A stretch of DNA of 64,000 nucleotides from Bacteroidota bacterium (GTDB taxonomy: Bacteria; Bacteroidota; Bacteroidia; Chitinophagales; Chitinophagaceae), in the NCBI GenBank assembly GCA_013288945.1, contig JABDAZ010000006.1, positions 1-64,000 of the forward strand, read 5' to 3'. The notes below the pieces were generated by a model that did no database searches, was not told the DNA's origin, and was given only the letters and a program-made list of their open reading frames with translations. Made by a program: the position numbers and the translations under genes. This document shows, piece by piece, positions 40,582 to 50,000 of this stretch. How positions within the stretch are numbered: the first letter of the stretch is position 1; every line of letters starts with the position of its first letter.

Positions 40582-41255
40582 AAAAATTTGTTTGCATATT
40601 AATGGCTTTTGTTTTTTTTATTAATACAAATTCGTTTGCGCAAAATGAAAATGCATTAATAAGAAAAGGAAATAAATTATATAAAGAAAAACAGTTTGAT
40701 CAATCGATGCTGCAATATCAAAAAGCAATTGAAAAATCGCCGGATGATCCGACATCAAATTATAATTTGGGCAATGTGCAGTTTCGCAAAAACAGTTATG
40801 AAGATGCAGCGAAATCTTATCAGTCAACGATTGATCATTCAACTGATAATTCAATAAAAGAAAATGCGTCATACAACCAGGGCGTTGCATTAATCAAACA
40901 AAAAAAATTAGAAGAGAGTATTAATGCCTGGAAAAATTCATTGAAGATTAATCCCAACGATTTGGATGCGCGCGAAAATTTGCAAAAGGCAATGCAGGAA
41001 TTAAAAAGTAAAACCCCGCCTCCGCCACCGCAAAAAAAAGATGATAAAAAAGATCAGAACAAAAAGGACCAGGATAAAAAACAAGATCCGCAAAAAAATA
41101 AAGATCAGCAGCAACAACAACAACCACAAAGCAAGCTTACAAAAAAGCAGGTTGATCAATTATTAAAAGCATTGCAGCAGCGCGAAAATGAAGCGCAGGA
41201 AAAAATGAACCAAAATAAAGTAAAATCATTATCTCAGCCGGATAAGGATTGGTAA
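40578..41255 (+). CDS. TPR-repeat BatC/BatE-like protein (TTG start overlapping upstream stop)
   Basis: TPR units YKEKQFDQSMLQYQKAIEKSPDDPTSNYNLGNVQF; charged KDQNKKDQDKKQDPQ tail. Confidence 0.85.
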   Translation: MKKFVCILMAFVFFINTNSFAQNENALIRKGNKLYKEKQFDQSMLQYQKAIEKSPDDPTSNYNLGNVQFRKNSYEDAAKSYQSTIDHSTDNSIKENASYNQGVALIKQKKLEESINAWKNSLKINPNDLDARENLQKAMQELKSKTPPPPPQKKDDKKDQNKKDQDKKQDPQKNKDQQQQQQPQSKLTKKQVDQLLKALQQRENEAQEKMNQNKVKSLSQPDKDW

Positions 41256-41329
41256 ATTGATAATTTAGTAAAATAACCTCTCCGTTTTCTTCGTTACTTT
41301 TGCAGATAATTATAATCTACAAAAGAACT

Positions 41330-43393
41330 ATGCAACTTTATTGCAATTCACTTACAAATTACAGCCGCTTAAAAACTATTGAAGTTAAAGTGGGCGATTT
41401 GCTGCTCGGTAATTTTCATCCGATTCGCGTGCAAACCATGACTACCACTGATTCTATGGATACAATGGCAACTGTTGAGCAATCTATCCGTTGCATTGAA
41501 GCTGGTGCTGAATTGATCCGCATTACTGCGCCAAGTAAAAATGAAGCTGAAAATTTATTAAATATAAAAAACGAATTGCGCAAACGAGGTTATAAAACGC
41601 CGTTGGTTGCAGATATTCATTTTACGCCAAACGCTGCAGAAATTGCTGCGCGCATTGTTGAGAAAGTAAGGATTAATCCGGGCAATTATATCGACAAAAA
41701 AAAGTTTGAATTTATAAATTATACCGATGCAGAATACAATGAAGAAATGGAACGCATCAATGATCGTTTTTCTCCATTAATAAAAATTTGTAAAGAGTAT
41801 GGAACTGCCATGCGCATCGGAACAAATCACGGTTCATTAAGCGATCGTATTATGAGCCGCTATGGCGATTCTCCTATGGGAATGGTGGAAAGTGCGATGG
41901 AATTTTTGCGCGTTGCGCGGAATGAAAGTTATCACAACATTGTGTTAAGTATGAAATCCAGCAACCCGCTTGTAATGGTTGAAGCATATCGTTTATTAAT
42001 ACAAAAAATGGATGATGAATTCGGCGAATGTTATCCATTGCACCTTGGTGTTACAGAAGCTGGCGATGGCGAAGATGGAAGAATAAAATCTGCCATTGGC
42101 ATTGGTTCATTAATGGAAGATGGAATTGGAGATACAATAAGAGTTTCATTAACGGAAGATCCGGAATTTGAAGTTCCTGTTTGTATTGATCTTGTAAAAC
42201 GATATGATAAGAGAAATAAGTTGACAGATTACAATAAACAGTTGACAGAAAATAAAATTATTATTAATGAACCATCAAGCGCAGTATGTCAACCGAAAAC
42301 TATTACCACTCCTATTCAGCCAATAGAAAAAATTCCATATTCGCCTTTTGAATATAAAAGAAGGCAAAGTTTACCAGTTACAAATATTGGTGGCAAATAT
42401 GTGCCAGTTGTAATTGCAGATTTTATGGAAGCGAAAAGTATTAATCACAACGATTTAAAGTCTGCCGGCTATACATACGACGAACAAACAGATAAATGGA
42501 ATATAAGTGATGGCGCTGCGGATTATTTATACACTGCAAAAAAAATTCTTGATTTCAATTTGCCTGGCACGCTGAAAGTAATTTGCAACCATGATGTGTG
42601 GTTGAATGCAATTGATAAAGAAAAATATTATCCGTTATTTAATGCGCAGGAATATATTTCTGCCGATAAAAAATCGGATGTGTTGAATTTTATTTCTATA
42701 GATACAGATGATGATGCTTCATACAATTTTATTAATAACATTGCGCATGATGATAAAATTGTTTTAACAATTTGGTCTTTGCATGCGCATGCAATGCCTT
42801 CTATACGCAGGTTTATAATGGAATTGATGAATAGAAATATTCAATGCCCGGTGATACTTGTTGTTGAAAGTTATGACACAACTATTGACGAACAACTCAT
42901 TCATTTTTCTACAGAAGCCGGCGCATTATTTTTAGAAGGCATGGGCGATGGCATTTGGCTGATTAATAATCCATCACTTATTATTAATGCAAAAGTTAGT
43001 GGAAGAACGTATCTCGAAACAAAAAATAACCAGCAATTTCTTAATAATACTTCATTCTCAATTTTGCAGGCAACGCGAACCAGAATTTCAAAAACAGAAT
43101 ATATTTCCTGCCCATCTTGCGGAAGGACTTTGTTTGATTTGCAGGAAACAACTGCCAAAATAAGATCCGTAACCAATCATTTGAAAGGCGTGAAAATTGC
43201 CATAATGGGTTGCATTGTAAATGGGCCCGGAGAAATGGCTGATGCAGATTTTGGTTATGTTGGAAGCGGCCCGGGAAAAATAACTTTATACAAAGGCAAA
43301 GATGTTGTGAAGCGAAGTGTGAGCAGCGATATTGCTGTTGATGAACTTATTAATCTGTTGAAAGAAAGTGATGCATGGATTGAACCATCATAA
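41330..43393 (+). CDS. ispG: 4-hydroxy-3-methylbut-2-enyl diphosphate synthase (long form with inserted domain)
   Basis: VRVQTMTTTDSMDT, VADIHFTP, GVTEAGDGEDGRIKSAIGIG, CPSCGRTLFDL, GCIVNGPGEMADADFGYVG. Confidence 0.95.
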   Translation: MQLYCNSLTNYSRLKTIEVKVGDLLLGNFHPIRVQTMTTTDSMDTMATVEQSIRCIEAGAELIRITAPSKNEAENLLNIKNELRKRGYKTPLVADIHFTPNAAEIAARIVEKVRINPGNYIDKKKFEFINYTDAEYNEEMERINDRFSPLIKICKEYGTAMRIGTNHGSLSDRIMSRYGDSPMGMVESAMEFLRVARNESYHNIVLSMKSSNPLVMVEAYRLLIQKMDDEFGECYPLHLGVTEAGDGEDGRIKSAIGIGSLMEDGIGDTIRVSLTEDPEFEVPVCIDLVKRYDKRNKLTDYNKQLTENKIIINEPSSAVCQPKTITTPIQPIEKIPYSPFEYKRRQSLPVTNIGGKYVPVVIADFMEAKSINHNDLKSAGYTYDEQTDKWNISDGAADYLYTAKKILDFNLPGTLKVICNHDVWLNAIDKEKYYPLFNAQEYISADKKSDVLNFISIDTDDDASYNFINNIAHDDKIVLTIWSLHAHAMPSIRRFIMELMNRNIQCPVILVVESYDTTIDEQLIHFSTEAGALFLEGMGDGIWLINNPSLIINAKVSGRTYLETKNNQQFLNNTSFSILQATRTRISKTEYISCPSCGRTLFDLQETTAKIRSVTNHLKGVKIAIMGCIVNGPGEMADADFGYVGSGPGKITLYKGKDVVKRSVSSDIAVDELINLLKESDAWIEPS
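42217..42255 (+). repeat. GTTGACAG-type short repeat inside ispG coding sequence
   Basis: TAAGTTGACAGATTACAATAAACAGTTGACAGAAAATAA, same spacing as 39341-39376. Confidence 0.55.
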
Positions 43394-43441
43394 AATGCAA
43401 TCAAATTATTTATTAATAATTTTTTCTCTCTTAAAAATTTT

Positions 43442-44392
43442 ATGCGTTTTTCAATTCATCACAAACAAAATAATTTAGATGTAGTTGTTCTGCAAGATTC
43501 TTTAACAAAGACAGAAGCCGCTGTGCTGCCGGCTTTCGGCGCTTTATTGCACGAGTTTAGTTTATTAATAAATAATAATCTTATTAATATTATTGATAAT
43601 TATGAAAGCGCGGAAAATATAAAAAACGAATTGTCTGTAAATTTTAAAAGTGCTAAGCTCTCTCCTTTTGCTTGCAGAATTCCCGAAGGAAAATATTCTT
43701 TTAATAAAAATGATTTTGAGTTTCAAACAAAATTTATGGATGGTTCGGCCATTCATGGTTTGTTGTACAATAAAAAATTTTTATTAATAAATGAATTTGC
43801 AAATGATGAAAAAGCAACCATCACTTTGCAATATGATTATAAAAAAGATGATGCTGGTTATCCATACAATTACCGTTGCGAAGTTGAATATGTTTTAAGC
43901 ATTAATAATTCATTACAAATAAAAACAACGGTTTATAATTTAAGCGAAACAATAATTCCGATTGCAGATGGCTGGCATCCGTATTTTAAATTAGGTGGAA
44001 AAATTGATGATTGGTTGTTGCAATTTAACGCAGAAAGTATTTTAGAATTTAATAATAAATTAATCCCGACAGGAAAATTATTAACCTATAATAAATTTGC
44101 TGAACCACGATTAATCCGAGACACGGAACTAGATAATTGTTTCTTACTTAATAAAAATATCAGCGGCGCAGCATGCACGCTTATTAATCCTTTAAATAAA
44201 ATATCGTTGTCTTTTTTTCCTGATAAAAATTATCCTTACCTGCAAATTTTTACGCCGCCAAACCGCGCCAGCATTGCGATTGAGAATTTAAGTGCAGCGC
44301 CTGATGCATTCAACAACAAAATGGGCTTAACCTTGTTATCTGCAAATAGTTCACAAAGTTTTACAGTAATTTACCAAACCGGCATTCTGTAA
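43442..44392 (+). CDS. Aldose 1-epimerase family protein
   Basis: DGSAIHGLLYNKKF, ADGWHPYFKLGG motifs. Confidence 0.85.
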   Translation: MRFSIHHKQNNLDVVVLQDSLTKTEAAVLPAFGALLHEFSLLINNNLINIIDNYESAENIKNELSVNFKSAKLSPFACRIPEGKYSFNKNDFEFQTKFMDGSAIHGLLYNKKFLLINEFANDEKATITLQYDYKKDDAGYPYNYRCEVEYVLSINNSLQIKTTVYNLSETIIPIADGWHPYFKLGGKIDDWLLQFNAESILEFNNKLIPTGKLLTYNKFAEPRLIRDTELDNCFLLNKNISGAACTLINPLNKISLSFFPDKNYPYLQIFTPPNRASIAIENLSAAPDAFNNKMGLTLLSANSSQSFTVIYQTGIL

Positions 44393-44431
44393 AAACAGTA
44401 TCTTGCCAAATAATAATTTAACTTATAAAAA

Positions 44432-45211
44432 ATGAAACTGATAAAATTTTTATTGCCTGTTGCGTTTATATTTTGCCTTACAGGTTGCGTTGAAATTAAT
44501 GAACAGATTGATATAAAACCAAACGGCAGCGGGCAATGGGTTACAAAGATGGATATGAGCCAGTTGCTTGACATGATGCAAACCTATATGGGCAAAGATG
44601 AAATGGACAAACAATTGCCTTCAAAAAAAATGGATACAACTATTTTATTTAAAACTTTTGTTGATACATCAACAAGTATTTCTCCTGAAAAGAAAGCGCT
44701 TTTGAGAGATGGAAAAATCGGGATGAAATTAAATATGGATGAAAAAATTTTTAAAACAGAAATGAATTTTCCGTTTACGAGTTTAAATAATTTACAAAAA
44801 TTATATACATCACTTGGCGATGGTTCTATTGGCACAACTGATTTATTAAAAGGATTAACAGCCGGAAAAGCAGACAGCGCAAGCCCTGTAGGCAATATGC
44901 AAAGCCCGGACATTACGCAGTTTAATAACATTTATGATTTTAAAAGTAAAGATGGTTTTATTTCGCGCAAAGTAAACCAGGAAAAACTGAAAGCATTATT
45001 AGATAATCCGCAACTGAGCCAAATGAAAGATGCAGGAAATATGGGCGTTGAAATTCCGTATACCATTGTAATTAATTTACCACGCGCTGTTAAAAAAGTT
45101 GACAATCCGCTTGCAGCAATTTCTACTGATAAAAAAACAGTTACTATAAAATACAACTTAATAGAAATGCTGAACACACCACAGAAGTTTGAATATTCAA
45201 TTGAGTATTAA
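44432..45211 (+). CDS. Hypothetical lipoprotein
   Basis: Lipobox FCLTGC; EINEQIDIKPNGSGQWVTKMDMSQ. Confidence 0.7.
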   Translation: MKLIKFLLPVAFIFCLTGCVEINEQIDIKPNGSGQWVTKMDMSQLLDMMQTYMGKDEMDKQLPSKKMDTTILFKTFVDTSTSISPEKKALLRDGKIGMKLNMDEKIFKTEMNFPFTSLNNLQKLYTSLGDGSIGTTDLLKGLTAGKADSASPVGNMQSPDITQFNNIYDFKSKDGFISRKVNQEKLKALLDNPQLSQMKDAGNMGVEIPYTIVINLPRAVKKVDNPLAAISTDKKTVTIKYNLIEMLNTPQKFEYSIEY

Positions 45212-45240
45212 TAAAAATATTTTTACAATCATTATTATAA

Positions 45241-45275
45241 AAATGCTATCAGCAAAAAAGTTGATAGCATTTTTA
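45241..45275. terminator. Intrinsic terminator hairpin
   Basis: AAATGCTATCA-GCAAAAAAGT-TGATAGCATTTTT. Confidence 0.65.
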
Positions 45276-45328
45276 TTTTCATTAATAATTTCTGGTAAGT
45301 TTTTTAATTAAAAATGTATTTTTAAAAT

Positions 45329-46927
45329 ATGATACAAACAGATTTTTTGGTTATCGGTTCAGGCATTGCAGGTTTGAGTTATGCATTAAAAGTTGCGCAG
45401 CATAATCCTGATAAAAAAATATTGGTCATAACAAAAACGCAAGCTGATGAAACCAATACAAAGTACGCCCAGGGCGGCATTGCGGGCGTTACAGATTTGG
45501 AACATGATAGTTATGAAAAACATATTCAGGATACATTAATAGCCGGCGATGGATTATGCAACCCTAAAACTGTGGAGATAGTTGTGAAAGAAGGCCCCGA
45601 ACGCATTAATGAAATTATTGAATGGGGAACACAGTTTGATAAAGATCCCGATGGCGATTATAAATTGGGAAGAGAAGGCGGCCACTCTGAATTCAGGATT
45701 CTTCATCACAAAGATGTTACTGGAAAAGAAATTGAACGTGCGTTGTTGGAAACAGTTGCACGGCAAAAAAATATTGAGTTTGTAAAACATTGTTTTGTTG
45801 TTGATATTATTACGCAGCATCATTTGGGTTATCTTATAACAAAGTCAACACCTGATATTGAATGCTACGGTGTGTATGCTTTGGATTTGCATACGCAAAA
45901 AATTATAAAAATTCTTTCTCGCATTACCTTGTTTGCAACTGGTGGAAACGGGCAAGTTTACAGAACGACTACCAATCCAAAAATCGCAACAGGCGATGGT
46001 GTTGCAATGGTTTACCGCGCAAAAGGCCGCATAGAAAATATGGAGTTTATACAATTTCATCCAACAGCTTTGTATGAACCTGGCATCAGTCCATCTTTTT
46101 TAATAACAGAAGCAGTGCGTGGCGATGGCGGAATTTTGCGCAATAAAAATGGCGAAGCTTTCATGGAAAAATATGATGAAAGAAAAGACCTCGCGCCGCG
46201 CGACATTGTTGCGCGCGCCATCGATAGTGAAATGAAAAAAGAAGGAGTTGAAAATATTTATCTCGATTGCAGGCACATGAACATTGAAAAATTTATCGAA
46301 CATTTTCCAAACATTTATGAGAAATGTAAATCAATAGGAATTGATGTCGCAAAGAATATGATACCAGTTGCGCCCGCCGCGCATTATAGTTGTGGTGGAA
46401 TTAAAACAGATGAATTTGGCCGCACTTCCATAAAAAATTTATATGCCTGCGGCGAATGTTCTTCAACAGGTTTGCATGGTGCAAATCGTTTGGCAAGCAA
46501 TTCTTTATTGGAAGCTTTGGTATTCAGCCATCGTTGTTACTTAGACGCAGTGCGGGTTGTAGCGGATATAAGTTTTAATGAAAACGTGCCCGACTGGAAT
46601 GCAGAAGGCACAACGCAACCGCGTGAAATGATATTAATAACACAAAGTATAAAAGAATTGCAGTTATTAATGAGCGATTATGTTGGCATCGTTCGAACAA
46701 ACGTGCGCCTGCAAAGAGCAATGAAACGCCTTGATATTTTGCATGAAGAAATTGAAAATTTATACGAAACAACTGCCGTATCGCCACAACTTGCAGAAGC
46801 AAGAAATTTAATTACCGTTGGTTATTTAATTGTAAGAAGCGCGCAGTTCCGCAAAGAAAGCCGCGGCCTTCATTTTAATACAGATTATCCGTTTAAGAGC
46901 GAGCTGTTGCAAAATATTGTTTTGTAA
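45329..46927 (+). CDS. nadB: L-aspartate oxidase
   Basis: DFLVIGSGIAGLSYALK, TKYAQGGIAG, FATGGNGQVYRTTTNP, HFSCGG-like AAHYSCGGIKTD, GLHGANRLASNSLLEALVF. Confidence 0.95.
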   Translation: MIQTDFLVIGSGIAGLSYALKVAQHNPDKKILVITKTQADETNTKYAQGGIAGVTDLEHDSYEKHIQDTLIAGDGLCNPKTVEIVVKEGPERINEIIEWGTQFDKDPDGDYKLGREGGHSEFRILHHKDVTGKEIERALLETVARQKNIEFVKHCFVVDIITQHHLGYLITKSTPDIECYGVYALDLHTQKIIKILSRITLFATGGNGQVYRTTTNPKIATGDGVAMVYRAKGRIENMEFIQFHPTALYEPGISPSFLITEAVRGDGGILRNKNGEAFMEKYDERKDLAPRDIVARAIDSEMKKEGVENIYLDCRHMNIEKFIEHFPNIYEKCKSIGIDVAKNMIPVAPAAHYSCGGIKTDEFGRTSIKNLYACGECSSTGLHGANRLASNSLLEALVFSHRCYLDAVRVVADISFNENVPDWNAEGTTQPREMILITQSIKELQLLMSDYVGIVRTNVRLQRAMKRLDILHEEIENLYETTAVSPQLAEARNLITVGYLIVRSAQFRKESRGLHFNTDYPFKSELLQNIVL

Positions 46928-47050
46928 ATTTTATTTTATTAATAAAGCTGTTATAAAATTTATATAGCTTTATTAATAAAAATTTGTTGACGCATTTTTT
47001 ACCAAAAAAATATTTTGTACCAAGCATTAATATTTCAATTAAGCATCGTT

Positions 47051-47077
47051 GCGTCGCACACTTGTACTTTTAGTTCT
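47051..47077 (+). repeat. Dispersed intergenic repeat core
   Basis: GCGTCGCACACTTGTACTTTTAGTTCT between convergent genes. Confidence 0.75.
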
Positions 47078-47090
47078 TTATTGAACAATT

Positions 47091-50000
47091 TTATCTCGTA
47101 ATCACCAACGTTCCTTTCAGCGCATATACTTCACCAGTATCGCATTGTAACTCGGCGATGTATACATACGCACCTGTAGATACCGGGCTTCCTTTAAAAT
47201 TGCCGTCCCATCCTGCAGTGCGATCGTCAATATTAATATTCGTCCTTTCAAAAACCATTTGTCCCCAACGGCTAAAAACGCGCAGTGATTTTATAGTTTT
47301 TATTCCTTTTCCTTTTATATAAAATACATCATTATTGCCGTCATTATTCGGGCTGAAAACACTTGGCACATATACGCGATCTTCAGCACAAACTAATTTT
47401 ATAATAACCGTATCAGATGCTGCGCAACCGTAAATATTTTTTCCCGTAACTATATAAGTTATATCACTTCGCGGCGTGCTGACTGGCGATTCACAATCTG
47501 TGCAACTTAAATAATCAACAGGCAACCAGCTCCATTGCGTTACATCCACACTGCCGGTTGCACCAAGCTGAACTGTAGACCCAGTAAGGGTTTGCACATC
47601 TGCGCCTGCATTAACAGTTGGCAACGGTTCAATATTTATATGCACCGTTTCTGTATCAGTAAAGCATTGATATGCATCATAACCAACAACAGTAAATGAA
47701 GTTGGCGATTGCGGCAACGCTACAGGATTTGCAATTTGTGTATTATTTAATCCATCACCACTAATCCAATTATATGTATTTGCACCGGTTGCGGCCAACA
47801 TAATATTGCTGCCTTTGCAAACAAAAGTATCGGCAGGAATTTTTACTTTAAAAGGTTGTGCAACTGCAATCACAGATGAATCAGTTGCTGAACAACCAAA
47901 GCTCGTTGTTGATTGAACAATGTATGTTGTATTAATGACAGGCGATGCAACAGGTGATGCGATTGTATTATTATCAAGTGTTTTTGATGGTGACCATAAA
48001 TAATTTGCACCATCATTTGCATTCAATTGAATTGTTTTTCCTAAACAAATAACGGCTTGCTTTGGCGTTACATTAATAGTTGGATTCGGATGAACAGTGA
48101 GCATGTTAACAGCCGTATCATAGCAACCGGAATGATTAATGATTAATAAGATTTTATAATCGCCGGCAGTATTAAATATTTGTGGTGATGGATTTTGCAC
48201 GGCCGCATTATTTCCATTATTAAAAATCCATTGCCATTGAATATTGTCCGTTAAACTCGCGCTGCCATTGAATTGTGCCGATCCATTCTGGCAAATTTCT
48301 AACGGGCCATTAATAGAAGCTTTTGCAGATTTATAAACGGTAATTGTTTGTGATGCTTGCTTTGCACAACCATATGGCGAAGTAACATTGAAAGTAATTG
48401 TATACGTACCGGAATTTTTATAAGTAAAAATTGCGTTCTTAATGTTAGAAGTATCTGCAACATTTCCTGTTCCAAAATCCCAGTGATATATTAATGTTTG
48501 CTGTGCCTGATCTGCCGCAACACTTACGACTTGTGGTTTTAAAAATATTTGTGCAGAATCGCAAAGATGATCAGGCAAACCTTTGATTGCAATAAAAAGG
48601 CTGTCGACAACAACTTTAATCACAGAATCATTCAGCGCGCTGCAACCGTTGCTGTCACTCACTATTAATGAAGGTTCGTAAACACCTGCAGTTAAAAATT
48701 GATGCACTGAAAACGTATCTTTTGATTGCGCAACAGTTCCATCTCCAAAATCCCAGTTAAAAGAATTTCCTTTTTCTGCTGTTAAAGCACTTAAGGTTAC
48801 CAATTGTGATGTGCAACCAAAATATGGATTTGCTTTTATTTTTGCTGATGGCGCTTTTACAATAATTGAATCAACAGTTGTATCAACGGTATTATTATAT
48901 CCATAACCATATAAAGTTATTTTATAGGTTCCTGCTTTATAATAAGTGTGGCTTGGATTATTTTGATTATCTGCTTTGCTTCCGTCACCAAAATCCCATG
49001 CAACGGTATTTGCATTCGCTGATGTATTTGTAAGCTGTACAATCACCGGTGGGCAATCAGCAGAAGTAATAAAAGATTTGTTGAAAGAAAATGCAGTATT
49101 AATAATTTTTACATTAATAATTTGTGTTGATGTATCAATGCAATGTGTTACAGGATTGCTTGCAATTAATTTCACGGTATAAGTTCCGGTGCTTGAAAAA
49201 ATATGTTGTGGTGAAAAATCTGTTGATGAATTCCCATCACCAAAAAGCCATTTGTATTGCGTGTTGCCATCTCCAAAATCATTGGTATTATTATAAAATG
49301 AAACTGACGTATTTGGAGTTACGTTGGTTGGATTGTAAGTAAATAAAGATTTTGGCCCACTTGGATAAACAAAGTTGTTTGTGTACAAAGATGTTTCGTC
49401 CGAGCATCCGTCTGCATCGGTAACTGTTAGTTGCGGATAAAAACCACCGGGCACAGGATATTTATGATACTCGGTACTGCTTTTATTTTCATCAGCAAAA
49501 GTATTATCACCAAAAATCCAATGCCATGTTTTAATTGGTGAACTGTTTCCTGCAACAGAAGTATCCTGCAGAATAACTGGATACGCGTAGCAAGGGCTTC
49601 CTTCAACTATTTTAAAACCAGCTTTTGGCCCGTGAATTTTTACCGGAATATAATTGGATGTATCATTACACCCAAAATAATATGAAGTTGTAATAACCCG
49701 AATATCACTTTTCAACCTGTCTAATCCGCTCAATGTAAATTGGCCTGAATTGTATAAGTAAGAATTATAATTGCTAACCGTGAAGTAACCATTATAATTT
49801 GTAGTGTCTCCGTATTGCGCTTTTGAAGGATAATAATAACCAGAATAATATCCATATGGATAAGGATTGGTTTGCATATTGGCTACTGTAATATTCAGTA
49901 CATCATTGGCACATATACTTGCTGTTGTTGCGGAGAGAATTGGTTTTTGTTTTAAAAGAACATAAATAGTTGTTGAATCTTTTACAATACACTGGCCATT

